64,000 bases of DNA from positions 1,054,001 through 1,118,000 of the forward strand of contig CAVYQL010000004.1 in NCBI GenBank assembly GCA_963770645.1, written 5' to 3'. A program made the translations under genes and the position numbers. Below the pieces are notes generated by a model. It made no database searches and was not told the DNA's origin. It was given only the letters and a program-made list of their open reading frames with translations. The DNA comes from Bog-473 sp963770645 (GTDB lineage: Bacteria; Actinomycetota; Acidimicrobiia; Acidimicrobiales; RAAP-2). Positions 52,023-60,452 of the stretch are shown here, one piece after another (the stretch's first letter is position 1; the number at the start of each line of letters is the position of its first letter).

Positions 52023-53006
52023 ATGACCGACTCCGACTTGATCCCCCCCGACGTGGTGCGCACGGTGCCCGAGGGCGAGGTCGTCTACGGCATGCAGTTG
52101 CCGATCCAGTCGCAATCGACGCTCTACGTCGCCGACTGGGAGAAAGATGCCGGTCCGGTCGAGCTGGCGCGCATCGCCCGCGTCGCCGACGAGTCCGGCT
52201 TCTTCTACCTCGGTGTGTGCGACCACACCGCGATCCCGCGCCGCCTGGCCGACGCCATGGGCACCATCTGGTACGACACGACGGCGACGCTGGGCTGGCT
52301 CGCCGCGCTCACGACGCGCACGCACCTGCTCTCCCACGTGCTGATCCTGGCCCAACGTCATCCGCTGCGGGCGGCCAAGGAGCTCTCGACCATCGACGCA
52401 CTGTCGGGCGGCCGGCTGATCGTGGGCGTCGGAGCCGGCCACGTGCCCGAGGAATACGAGCTCCTCACCGGTGACTTCGACCAGCGCGGTCGCCACACCG
52501 ACGAGGCGGTCTCCGCGCTGGCCCGCTGCTTCACTGACGAATTCCCCGAGCTGCCGGGCCCCCGCTTTCCCGCCCGGGACATGGGGCTGAGGCCGCGCCC
52601 GGTGCGCCAGCCCCGGCCGCCGATCTGGATCGGCGGCTCGTCACCGGCGGCGATCCGCCGCACCGCCGCCTTCGGCGACGGCTGGTTGCCCCAGGGGACG
52701 CGCCGGCGCGACCTCCCCGGACATATCGCCCGGCTCCGCGAGCTGCGAGCCGAGTTGCGCGGCGACGCTCCCCTCGACATCGGCACCATCGTCGAGCCGA
52801 TCTATCTCACCCCGGGCGGCTCGGGCTGGGACGTGCCGGGCTGGGTGCTCTCGGGCGGCGGGGACGAAGTGGCGAGCTCGCTCCGGGAGCTGGTGGAGAT
52901 GGGCGTGAACCACCTGCAGGTCCGATTCATGGCGCGCAGCGTTGAGGAGTTCTGCGAACAGACGGCCCGCTTCGGCGTCGAAGTCGCACCCCTGCTGAAC
53001 AGCTGA
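52023..53006 (+). CDS. Luciferase-like monooxygenase/F420-dependent oxidoreductase
   Basis: A 327-residue bacterial-luciferase-like TIM-barrel protein. It includes ARIADESGFFYLGVCDHTAI-type sequence (in IARVADESGFFYLGVCDH), TRTHLLSHVLILAQRHPLRAAKEL and LSGGRLIVGVGAGHVPEEYEL, typical of F420H2-dependent and FMN-dependent members. Binding residues do not decide which cofactor is used. Starts at ATG 52023, 47 bp after the acyl-CoA dehydrogenase pair, and probably belongs to the same transcription unit. Confidence 0.88.
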   Translation: MTDSDLIPPDVVRTVPEGEVVYGMQLPIQSQSTLYVADWEKDAGPVELARIARVADESGFFYLGVCDHTAIPRRLADAMGTIWYDTTATLGWLAALTTRTHLLSHVLILAQRHPLRAAKELSTIDALSGGRLIVGVGAGHVPEEYELLTGDFDQRGRHTDEAVSALARCFTDEFPELPGPRFPARDMGLRPRPVRQPRPPIWIGGSSPAAIRRTAAFGDGWLPQGTRRRDLPGHIARLRELRAELRGDAPLDIGTIVEPIYLTPGGSGWDVPGWVLSGGGDEVASSLRELVEMGVNHLQVRFMARSVEEFCEQTARFGVEVAPLLNS

Positions 53007-53028
53007 TCCGACCCCGGCCATAGGGTGG

Positions 53029-53718
53029 ATGGCGATGTTCTTCTCCTATGCACTCGGCGCGGTCATCCTGATCCTCGTCCTGCTGCGCCAGGTCAGGGTG
53101 CGGCCGGTGCCGCGGATCTTCCAGCCCCGCCTCCCCATCGTCATCGGCGTCATCGGGCTGATCGAAATGTTCTCCTACTCGGGCGACCACCATGTCTCGG
53201 GCACTGCGTGGGGCTGGGTGATCGGCACCTTGGTGATCGGCGCGCTGGGCCTCGGCGCGCTGCGCGGTCTCTCCATGCGGGTGTGGGCGGCCGACGGCTG
53301 GGTGTTGCGCCAGGGCAACGCGATCACGATGGGCCTCTGGCTCGTGTCACTGCTGGTGCATTTCGCCGGCGACGCGGGCGGTGACCACGCCGGCGCCGCC
53401 GGCCTCGTGGGGGCGAGCTTCTTGCTCTACCTCGGAGTCACGCTCGCGGTGCAGTACTACGTCGTGTACCGGCGCGCCTTGCCGTTGTGGGCCCAGCTCG
53501 GCCCGAACGCAGGCCGACCCCTCCAAGTGAACTTCACCCAGGGACCCGGCACCTTCTTTGCGACCTTCCGCTCGCCCGGCGCCGGGCCCGGTGCTCCGGG
53601 CGGCTGGGGTCCACCGGGGTCCGCCACCGCGTCGGAAAGCGACCCGACCATCATCGACGCAGAGGTCGTCGAGGACGACGACAGCAGCGGCCCTCCCGAA
53701 CTGTCGTCGCCCCACTGA
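53029..53718 (+). CDS. Multi-pass membrane protein, DUF1453-like
   Basis: A 229-residue protein with about five hydrophobic segments: AVILILVLLRQVRVRPV (a topology-defining basic end), LPIVIGVIGLIEMFSY, WVIGTLVIGALGLGAL, AITMGLWLVSLLVHF and SFLLYLGVTLAVQYYVVY. The C-terminal tail of about 60 residues is Gly/Pro-rich and then acidic (EVVEDDDSS). The RGLSMRVWAADGWVLRQGN loop is typical of DUF1453-like proteins. Function unknown. It sits between the luciferase-like gene and a phosphatase in one direction. Confidence 0.7.
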   Translation: MAMFFSYALGAVILILVLLRQVRVRPVPRIFQPRLPIVIGVIGLIEMFSYSGDHHVSGTAWGWVIGTLVIGALGLGALRGLSMRVWAADGWVLRQGNAITMGLWLVSLLVHFAGDAGGDHAGAAGLVGASFLLYLGVTLAVQYYVVYRRALPLWAQLGPNAGRPLQVNFTQGPGTFFATFRSPGAGPGAPGGWGPPGSATASESDPTIIDAEVVEDDDSSGPPELSSPH

Positions 53719-53739
53719 TCGTTCCTACACTCGGCGTCC

Positions 53740-54405
53740 GTGACGGCGCCCCGCACCTTTAGCCAGCGCCCCTACGTCGGCCCGCCCGGCTCGGTCGAGC
53801 TGCTCTTGGTGCGCCACGGCGCGTCGGCCGACTCGGTCGAGGGTGAGACCTTCGAGATGGTGGAGGGCCAAGGTGACCCGCCCCTCTCCGACGTGGGACG
53901 GCACCAGGCCGAGCTGGTGGCGCTACGCCTGGCGACCGAACCCTTCGACGGGCTCTACGTGAGCAACCTGCAGCGGACGGCACAGACGGCGGCGCCCCTG
54001 GTCGCACGCAGCGGCATCACCCCGGTGGTCGACCCCGACCTGCGCGAGGTCTTCCTCGGCGAGTGGGAGGGCGGGCTCCTGCGCCAGAAGGCTCACGACC
54101 GCGACCCCGTGATGGAGCAGGTGTGGCGGGAGGAGCGCTGGGACGTGATCCCCGGCGCCGAGTCGCGCGAGGTCTTCGGGGGACGCCTGCGGCACGCCAT
54201 TGAGGCCATCGCGGCGACGCACCCAGGCGGGCGCGTCGTGGTCTTCAGCCACGGCGCAGCTATCGGCGAGATCCTGGCGCAGGCCAGCGGCTCCAAGCCT
54301 TTCTCGTTCTTGAATGCCGACAACGCGTCGATCTCGCGCTTGGTGGTCGCGCCCGATCGTTGGATCGTGCGCAGCTACAACGACACGGCACACCTGGCTG
54401 GGTAG
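53740..54405 (+). CDS. Histidine phosphatase (phosphoglycerate-mutase-like)
   Basis: A 221-residue branch-1 histidine phosphatase. The catalytic RHG is in LLLVRHGASADSV, the second Arg in LQRTAQTAAPL, the Glu in FLGEWEGG and the C-terminal His in VVFSHGAAIGEIL. The GTG start at 53740 is followed by a short unstructured lead. The substrate (a phosphomonoester) is not defined. It is 21 bp after the membrane gene. Confidence 0.9.
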   Translation: MTAPRTFSQRPYVGPPGSVELLLVRHGASADSVEGETFEMVEGQGDPPLSDVGRHQAELVALRLATEPFDGLYVSNLQRTAQTAAPLVARSGITPVVDPDLREVFLGEWEGGLLRQKAHDRDPVMEQVWREERWDVIPGAESREVFGGRLRHAIEAIAATHPGGRVVVFSHGAAIGEILAQASGSKPFSFLNADNASISRLVVAPDRWIVRSYNDTAHLAG

Positions 54406-54444
54406 GCCGAGGCCCGATTCGCCAAACTGCGCAACACTGCTTTC

Positions 54445-54672
54445 GTGGCCGCCAAACGGAAGCGCCGACGCAAGCCGAAGCGGACCCTGCCGCCCGTGCC
54501 CGACTACGTCCGCTACACCGGTGGCGGCAGGCGCTACTGGCGTCTCGGCGGCCCGCTGACGCGCGACCACGAGGCCGAGGCCAAGGCGGCCCAGCGCAAG
54601 CGCGCGCCGGGGCGTGTCGGGCGCTTCATCCTCCGTGTGCTGGGCGGCGGTACCTCCGAACCGTCCCCCTGA
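54445..54672 (+). CDS. Small basic hypothetical protein
   Basis: A 75-residue protein very rich in Lys and Arg at the start (AAKRKRRRKPKRTLP), then YVRYTGGGRRYWRLGGP and a basic C-terminal helix. It could bind nucleic acids or membrane phosphates. GTG start at 54445. It lies 39 bp after the phosphatase. There is no known family to my eye. It is convergent with the FtsH-like gene. Confidence 0.5.
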   Translation: MAAKRKRRRKPKRTLPPVPDYVRYTGGGRRYWRLGGPLTRDHEAEAKAAQRKRAPGRVGRFILRVLGGGTSEPSP

Positions 54673-54729
54673 GCGGGGTGACAGCGTCCGCGGCTCCCTG
54701 TGCCGGCGTCGAGTTTCGGAGCTTGGAGA

Positions 54730-56694
54730 TCAGGCCCGGACGATGCTGCTGCTCGGCAGGGGGGTTGCCTGAGGCCGGCGGAGCTCGGCGATCACGCCGG
54801 GCTTGGCCGCCGCGTGCAGTGCGGACTCGATCACCTCGGTGATCTCCGAGCCCACCAGCTCATCGCGCTCGAGCAGGGCGTCGCGCAGGGCCTCGACCAC
54901 TTCGGGGTGCTCGGCCACGATCGCCTTGGCGCCATCGCAGGCGCCCATCAGAAGCGTGTCGAGCTCGGCACGAGCGTCTTTGTCTCCGAGCACCTTGTCC
55001 ACGAGGCTGCCCGCGAAGTAGCCGCTCCCGGCGGCCGCGACGGAGATGAGGGAATTGCCCATCCCGCAGGCGCCGATCATCTGGGCGCCGATGGTCGTGG
55101 CCGCCGCGAGGTCCGACGCCGGTCCCGTCGACACCTCGTCGAACCACTGCTCCTCGGCGACCATGCCGCCCATGGCGATCTCGAGCAGGGCGTGCATCTC
55201 CTCGCTGCTCTTGGTGAAGCGCTCCTCGGCATCGGAGTGCTGGAGCAACCCGAGCGAGTCGCGCCGCTTGACGATGGAGAGCACGTCGAGTTGGCGAGTC
55301 TGGCCCACGAAGTAAGCCACGGTGGCATGCCCCGCTTCGTGGGTGGCGACGCGCTCGCGCTCGTCGGGCGCGTAGATCGTCTCGTCGGTGACGCCGAGCT
55401 CAACGAGCATCTTGGCCTCGGCGACGTCGGACATGGTCATGGCCGAGCGTCCGTGCGTCAGCGCGATGACGAGCGACTCGTCCATGAGCCGCTCCAGGGC
55501 CGCCGGCGAGTACCCGAACGTCATGCCGGCGACGACGTCGACTGCGCTCGACCCGTCAAGATCGGCCTCGTGCGCCTTCTTGCCGAGGTAGTAGGCGACG
55601 ATCTCGGCGCGCGCCCGGCGGCCGGGTAGCCCGAAGTAGATGCTGCGGTCGAAGCGCCCCGGCCGGATGAGCGCAGGGTCGAGGTCGTCCTTGCGGTTCG
55701 TGGCGGCGACGACGAGCACGTTGGCCGGCGTCACCTTCGGCTTGGAGAACTTGCTCGCGTCGGGCAGGTAGCGGTTGACCAGGTCGATCCACGCCGACGC
55801 AAAGCGCTGGCCGCGAGTCGGGTTGTCGAAGGACTGGAGCTGCACCAACAGCTCATTGACGACACCCGTCACACCCTCGGTGACCCCGCTGCCGCCGGTC
55901 CCGCGCCGCGAGGCGCCGATGGCATCGATCTCCTCGATGAAGCCGATGGCACCACCCTCCTTGCGGGCGTGCTTGCGCAACTGCTTGAAGAAGGAACGGA
56001 TCTTGCGGTTCGTCTGGCCGTAGTACATCGACTGGAAGGCGGAGGCCGACACGAAGAGGAACGGGACGTTGGCCTCCTTGGCCATCGCCTTGGCGACGAA
56101 CGTCTTGCCGGTCCCGGGCGGACCCTCGAACAGGACACCGCGACGGGCCGAGCCGCCCATCGTGTCGCGGAAGGTCTGATGCGCGAGGAAGAGGTTGACG
56201 GAGCGCACGACCTCGGCCTTGATGGAGTCGATCCCGACCAGGTCCTCCAAACCGACGGCCGTCTCACCGGGCCGGATCAAGGAGTGTGGCGACCGGCCGG
56301 CGCCGATGAAGGGGGCCAGCATGACCGCGCCGAGCATGAGGACGATGATGAAGATGGGCAACGCGCCGCCGAACCAGTGCGGGAGGTGTACCGAGGGAAA
56401 GATGCTGTGCCCGCTGACCCGGCGGATGACGACCCAGCCCATGACGAGCGCGGTGACCGCCACGAGCCGGCGCAGGCGGGCGATTCGGTGGCGCTCCCGC
56501 GCCCGGGCCACGTCGGCGTTGCCAATGATGGAGTCCCCCACGACCCCGGTCATCATCTCGGCCGCGCTCGTCGCCGGAGCCTGGTCCGAGAGTCGGGCGT
56601 CGGGACTCACCTCCAGTTTGGGCTGGAGACTGGGATGGCGGCCGGCGGAACCGGGGCGCGGCGGCCCAGGGATCACATCGGCAGGTCGACTCAT
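54730..56694 (-). CDS. FtsH-like membrane AAA+ zinc metalloprotease
   Basis: A 654-residue protein with two membrane helices near residues 75-130 (VAVTALVMGWVVIRRV, ALPIFIIVLMLGAVMLAPFI), an AAA+ ATPase domain and a metalloprotease domain. Walker A is EGPPGTGKTFVAKAMAKEA. The Walker B region reads FIEEIDAIG, where FtsH normally has FIDEIDAIG, so the first acidic residue is Glu. The second-region-of-homology segment is ATNRKDDLDPALIRPGRFDR. The zinc site is HEAGHATVAYF. The N-terminal roughly 70 residues are Pro/Ser-rich. ATG 56694 has a GGAG seven bases upstream. It is shorter in the N-terminal domain than housekeeping FtsH and is probably a paralogue. Confidence 0.88.
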   Translation of the reverse strand: MSRPADVIPGPPRPGSAGRHPSLQPKLEVSPDARLSDQAPATSAAEMMTGVVGDSIIGNADVARARERHRIARLRRLVAVTALVMGWVVIRRVSGHSIFPSVHLPHWFGGALPIFIIVLMLGAVMLAPFIGAGRSPHSLIRPGETAVGLEDLVGIDSIKAEVVRSVNLFLAHQTFRDTMGGSARRGVLFEGPPGTGKTFVAKAMAKEANVPFLFVSASAFQSMYYGQTNRKIRSFFKQLRKHARKEGGAIGFIEEIDAIGASRRGTGGSGVTEGVTGVVNELLVQLQSFDNPTRGQRFASAWIDLVNRYLPDASKFSKPKVTPANVLVVAATNRKDDLDPALIRPGRFDRSIYFGLPGRRARAEIVAYYLGKKAHEADLDGSSAVDVVAGMTFGYSPAALERLMDESLVIALTHGRSAMTMSDVAEAKMLVELGVTDETIYAPDERERVATHEAGHATVAYFVGQTRQLDVLSIVKRRDSLGLLQHSDAEERFTKSSEEMHALLEIAMGGMVAEEQWFDEVSTGPASDLAAATTIGAQMIGACGMGNSLISVAAAGSGYFAGSLVDKVLGDKDARAELDTLLMGACDGAKAIVAEHPEVVEALRDALLERDELVGSEITEVIESALHAAAKPGVIAELRRPQATPLPSSSIVRA

Positions 56695-56890
56695 CACCGG
56701 ACTCCGTTCATCCCCCGTGGACGTTTCCAATGTAGAGAATCCCACAGGTCCTATGGCCATGCGAAGTGACGAAAGTCATAAATGGAGCCGCTGATCCTGG
56801 GATCGCGCCAGTTCTGTTCGTCCGTTGTGATTCGGCACCGACGAAGACCCGGCTCGCGGGCGGCAACACGGCCCGCCGACGTCGGTGATC

Positions 56891-56940
56891 AGCGGGATAC
56901 CAGCGGGGGTACCAGCGAGATACCAGCGGGGGTACCAGCG
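56891..56940. repeat. 23-bp tandem repeat with TACCAGCG sub-repeats
   Basis: AGCGGGATACCAGCGGGGGT plus ACC (56891-56913) repeats as AGCGAGATACCAGCGGGGGT plus ACC (56914-56936) with one change, then AGCG. TACCAGCG therefore appears four times at alternating spacings of 11 and 12 bp, about one helical turn apart. It lies 85 bp before the aldehyde dehydrogenase start. The core resembles the CCAGCG core of the array at 3401-3450. Confidence 0.75.
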
Positions 56941-56974
56941 CCTTTGGCGGGTCGTGACGAGTCGGAGTTGAATG

Positions 56975-56987
56975 TGACGCGCCGTCA
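56975..56987. promoter_or_regulatory. Palindrome TGACG-CGC-CGTCA
   Basis: A perfect 5-3-5 core, 38 bp before the aldehyde dehydrogenase start. The flanks (G...G) differ from the C...G of the sites at 28090-28104 and 48398-48412. Probably the same regulator. Confidence 0.55.
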
Positions 56988-57025
56988 GATCCGCCGGCAC
57001 GCCTATCGCCGACCTTGGAGCACAC

Positions 57026-58498
57026 ATGGCAGAGACCACCACGCGCGACGAGCACCAACTCCTCATCGGGGGCAAATGGGTCGATGCGTCCGACGGGACC
57101 TACGAGATCGTCAACCCGGCGACCGAACAGATCGTCGGGCGGGCGCCCAACGCGAGCGCCGACGACGCCCTGGCGGCCGCCGCCGCAGCCAAGGAGGCAC
57201 AGCCGGGGTGGGCCGCCTGGTCGGCCGAGGACCGCGGCGCCCTCATGCGCGAGGCCGCCGAGGCCATCCGAGCCAAGTCGGCCGAGCTCTTGCCTCTCGT
57301 CATCGCCGAGACAGGGGCCACGGCGACCGTCGGCTCACGCATGCAAGTGCCCGTCGCGGCCGACCGTTTCGAGCGTTACGCGCGCGATCCCCGCGGGGTG
57401 CTCCAGACACCGCTCCTGCCTCAGCCGGCGCAAGCGACACCACTGGCACCGGGCGGGATCATCGGCGGGATGGTCAATCGCCAGCCCATCGGCGTGGTGG
57501 CCTGCATCACCTCGTACAACTTCCCCATGGTGAACATGGCGGGCAAGGTGGCCCCGGCCTTGGCTGCGGGCAACACGGTGGTGGTGAAGCCGGCCCCGCA
57601 GGATCCCCTCGCCATCGTCGAGCTCGTCCGCATCCTCAACGACACCGGCTTCCCGCCCGGCGTCGTCAACCTGGTGAACGGGAACACGCCGGTGGCGTCC
57701 GCCGCCTTGGTGGATGCCGACGACGTGGACTGCGTGAGCTTCACCGGTTCGACCCAGATCGGCGTGACCATCGCCGAGACGGCGGCGCGCACGATGAAGC
57801 GGACGCTCCTCGAGCTGGGTGGCAAAGGTGCCTGCGTCGTCTTCGAGGACGCCGACGTCAAGGCTGCGGTCGGGTGCATCGGCTCGACATGGTCGTTCCA
57901 CTCCGGCCAGATCTGCACCGCGCCGACCCGCGCCGTCGTGCACCGCAGCGTGTTCGACCAGGTGCGCGACGGTCTCGTCCAGATGGCGGGCTTCCTCAAG
58001 GTGGGCGACCCGACGGACACCTCGACGATCATCGGCCCGGTGATCTCGGCGGCGCACCGGGCCAGGATCGAGGCGCACATCCAGACGGCGAAGGAGGACG
58101 GGGGCGAGATCGTGATCGGCGGTCAACGGCCGGCCGATCTGCCCGTCGGCTATTACGTGGCGCCGACGCTGATCACCGGCGACAACTCCATGCGGGTGGC
58201 CCGCGAAGAGATCTTCGGCCCCGTGATCACCATGATCCCCTTCGACGACGAGGAAGAGGGCATTGCCATCGCCAACGACTCGGAGTTCGGGCTGTACGAC
58301 TACGTCTTCTCCAAGGACGGAGCCCGCGCCCTGCGGGTGGCCAAGCTGCTGCAAGCCGGGCACGTCGGCGTCAACACCGCCCAACGCAACCACGATGCCC
58401 CCTTCGGCGGGTTCAAGATGTCAGGCATCGGACGGGACGGCGGCGACTACGGGCTCCTCGCCTACTCCGAGCCTCAGGCGATCATCTGGAGCTCATAG
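57026..58498 (+). CDS. NAD(P)-dependent aldehyde dehydrogenase
   Basis: A 490-residue ALDH. The cofactor region shows ACITSYNFPMVNMAGKVAPA, FTGSTQIGVTIAETAART and the catalytic Glu in LLELGGKGACVVFED. The active-site Cys is in HSGQICTAPTRAVVH, and EEIFGPVITMIPFDDEEE closes the fold. It oxidises an aldehyde to the acid in the cytoplasm. The ATG at 57026 is 38 bp after a TGACG palindrome. Neighbouring mycofactocin and luciferase-like genes suggest a link to alcohol/aldehyde metabolism, but the substrate is unknown. Confidence 0.92.
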   Translation: MAETTTRDEHQLLIGGKWVDASDGTYEIVNPATEQIVGRAPNASADDALAAAAAAKEAQPGWAAWSAEDRGALMREAAEAIRAKSAELLPLVIAETGATATVGSRMQVPVAADRFERYARDPRGVLQTPLLPQPAQATPLAPGGIIGGMVNRQPIGVVACITSYNFPMVNMAGKVAPALAAGNTVVVKPAPQDPLAIVELVRILNDTGFPPGVVNLVNGNTPVASAALVDADDVDCVSFTGSTQIGVTIAETAARTMKRTLLELGGKGACVVFEDADVKAAVGCIGSTWSFHSGQICTAPTRAVVHRSVFDQVRDGLVQMAGFLKVGDPTDTSTIIGPVISAAHRARIEAHIQTAKEDGGEIVIGGQRPADLPVGYYVAPTLITGDNSMRVAREEIFGPVITMIPFDDEEEGIAIANDSEFGLYDYVFSKDGARALRVAKLLQAGHVGVNTAQRNHDAPFGGFKMSGIGRDGGDYGLLAYSEPQAIIWSS

Positions 58499-58513
58499 GC
58501 CTGTTCTTGGAGC

Positions 58514-59350
58514 TCACGCCGTCCGATCAACGAAGGGAACGGCGAAGTCGCAATCCGGCCCACTGACCTTGGTCCTCGGCGTTGGCACAAGGTAGGTGAT
58601 TCGAACGCCCAGGCCGTTGGGTTCCACGCCCCGCTCTTCGGCCCAGGCGAGCAGAGATTCGCTGAGGACCTGCTCCTGCACCGCGTTCGTCTGGCCGCCC
58701 GGTCCGAGGTTGACGAACGCCTCGTGGTGTGCGGGTTCGGTGCGCAGGGTGAGTTCGGGAAACTGCTTTGCTAGCTCCTCGGCTTCCCCGTCGGGCACCG
58801 GCCGGCACCATTCGAGCGGGCCGTCGCTGTCGTCGTTGACCTGGCCCCACCAGATGCAGAAGGCAGCGCCAGCTATTCCCTCCATGTGCCGCAGGGCGCG
58901 CTCTTTGAGGAGCCCCATGAATTCCTTGCCGAACGCCCAGGCGCCTGCTTCTCCCTCGACGTTGCGCTTCAGGCACAAGATGCTGCGGCTCGGAATCTCT
59001 CTCGTCTCGACTTCGTACATGACTGACCTCTTTCCGCGCAGTCGTTCGACGACGAAGTCGGCCAAGTCCTGTCGGGCCGCGTACTCGGTCTCAGCCACGG
59101 ACCAGTAGTCGGCGACCCGGTCGGCGGCGATCTCGGGGTCCAGGTCGATCACGACCTTGATCTCGGCCAAGGGGATCCCGAGCTGGCGTAACGCTGAAAT
59201 GAGAAGCGCCCGCTCGAGTTGGTCGGCTCCGTAGAACCGATAACCCGTGGCCGCGTCGACCCGAGCCGGTGGCAGCAACCCCATCTCGTCGTAGAGGCGC
59301 AGGGCCTTGGGTGACAGGCGGGAGCGCCGAGCGAACTCGCTGATGCTCAT
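58514..59350 (-). CDS. MerR-family regulator with GyrI-like effector domain
   Basis: A 278-residue regulator. The HTH region is SISEFARRSRLSPKALRLYDEMG, followed by the wing LLPPARVDAATGYRFY and the dimerisation helix. The C-terminal half is a GyrI-like small-molecule-binding domain (MYEVETREIPSRSILCLKRN, then a FVNLGPGGQTNA segment). It resembles BmrR/TipA-type multidrug or toxin sensors. The ATG at 59350 follows GGAG. A MerR-type promoter candidate with a 19-bp spacer lies at 59401-59431. No transporter target is visible next to it. Confidence 0.9.
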   Translation of the reverse strand: MSISEFARRSRLSPKALRLYDEMGLLPPARVDAATGYRFYGADQLERALLISALRQLGIPLAEIKVVIDLDPEIAADRVADYWSVAETEYAARQDLADFVVERLRGKRSVMYEVETREIPSRSILCLKRNVEGEAGAWAFGKEFMGLLKERALRHMEGIAGAAFCIWWGQVNDDSDGPLEWCRPVPDGEAEELAKQFPELTLRTEPAHHEAFVNLGPGGQTNAVQEQVLSESLLAWAEERGVEPNGLGVRITYLVPTPRTKVSGPDCDFAVPFVDRTA

Positions 59351-59400
59351 TGGCTCCACGACCGACTCCTTCGTTGCCGGAGCATCTGTCCGGCGAGACC

Positions 59401-59431
59401 AGTGTGCGGGTTCCCCCAAGGTGAAGGTCAA
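59401..59431 (-). promoter_or_regulatory. MerR-type promoter candidate with 19-bp spacer
   Basis: On the minus strand: TTGACC (-35 at 59431-59426), then 19 bp including TTCACCTTGGGGGAACC, then CACACT (weak -10 at 59406-59401). The long spacer and its partial dyad symmetry (ACCTT ... GGGGGAA) match MerR-controlled promoters. It would drive the MerR gene at 59350, giving autoregulation. Confidence 0.35.
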
Positions 59432-59576
59432 GGCGTGGCTCCGAGCAGGCGCTCGAGGAAGCTCAGCTCTCGGAGCTGGACCACGGCCATCATCGATCTC
59501 CGCCATAGACACGCCAAATCGAGGTCCGGCCGCCTGGTCCAGGCAAGACACGCCTCTGAGCAGGACCGGGTTCCGA

Positions 59577-60422
59577 TCAGCCTGCCCCGGTGATGAGGCT
59601 CGAGGCGAAGGCCTCCATGGCGTCGAGCACCTCAGCCGAACGCCTCCAGGGTGACACGATCAGCCGGTCCACCCCGGCGGCCTCCCAGGCCGACACGTCC
59701 TCCACCGTGGCGCATTCGCCGCCCACCGTCACCTCGAAGGGCACGTCGAGCCGCCCCGCCTCCTCGCGGTGGGTCCTAATGGTCGTGACCATGGCGGCGG
59801 CCGACTCGGGGGTGTGCCCCATGCCGATCCAACCGTCGCCCAGGCGCCCGGCTCGCCGCAGTGCGAGTGCGGACTCCCCGCCGATGTAGATCGGAATCGG
59901 CTGCTGGACCGGCTTGGGCTCGAACGCCACCTCGGCGAAGGGAAAATGAGGACCGTCGTGGGCGACCGACCCCTCGGTCCATAGCCGCCGGCACACTCCG
60001 ATTGCCTCGTCGAGGCGCTCGCCCCGGGTGGCCGGGTCGATCCCGAGTGCCTCCCACTCCGAGCGCAGCCACCCGGCACCAGCCCCGATCACGGCGCGGC
60101 CGTCCGAAACCCAGTCCAATGTCCCGAAGGCCCGCGCCGTGATGAACGGGTGGCGCAGACCGAGCAGGTAGACGTAGGTACCGAGGCGGATCGATGTCGT
60201 CCTGGCCGCGACGTACGAGAGCATCGAAGCCGGGTCGAAGAGCTGCGTCCAGGGAGGCACCGGTGGGTGCTCCGCGTCGGCGAACGGCGAGCCTGCCATG
60301 GCGATCGGCAGCACGAGGTGCTCGGGCAGCCAAGCGGACTCGAAGCCAAGTCGGTCGGCGTGTTCGGCCGCCTCGATCCACACGCGCGGATGCATCCGCC
60401 CAAAGGTCACTGCGAACTTCAT
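59577..60422 (-). CDS. F420-type luciferase-like oxidoreductase
   Basis: A 281-residue luciferase-like TIM-barrel protein of the Rv2161c-like group. Key segments are WLPEHLVLPIAMAGSPFAD, LRHPFITARAFGTLDWVSDGR and GAGAGWLRSEWEALGID, which end in the IYIGGESALALRRAGRLGDGW substrate/cofactor region. It begins with ATG 60422, 30 bp after the mycofactocin-linked SDR stop. Mycofactocin and F420 functions commonly neighbour each other. Substrate unknown. Confidence 0.88.
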   Translation of the reverse strand: MKFAVTFGRMHPRVWIEAAEHADRLGFESAWLPEHLVLPIAMAGSPFADAEHPPVPPWTQLFDPASMLSYVAARTTSIRLGTYVYLLGLRHPFITARAFGTLDWVSDGRAVIGAGAGWLRSEWEALGIDPATRGERLDEAIGVCRRLWTEGSVAHDGPHFPFAEVAFEPKPVQQPIPIYIGGESALALRRAGRLGDGWIGMGHTPESAAAMVTTIRTHREEAGRLDVPFEVTVGGECATVEDVSAWEAAGVDRLIVSPWRRSAEVLDAMEAFASSLITGAG

Positions 60423-60452
60423 TGGGGACCCCCGCTCACTCGCCGCGTGCGA

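Larger units (their letters stand above)
56695..57025. other. Control region between the ftsH-like and aldehyde dehydrogenase genes
   Basis: A divergent spacer of about 330 bp. It contains the 23-bp tandem repeats (56891-56940) and the TGACG-CGC-CGTCA palindrome (56975-56987). No gene is supported in it; the short frames lack domains. Confidence 0.6.

Noticed and set aside
56891..56940. CRISPR array or direct-repeat origin
   Set aside because: Only two 23-bp units without spacers and no Rep or Cas gene nearby.
59577..60422. mftD
   Set aside because: The protein is a luciferase-like TIM barrel, not the FMN-dependent alpha-hydroxyacid-dehydrogenase type of MftD.
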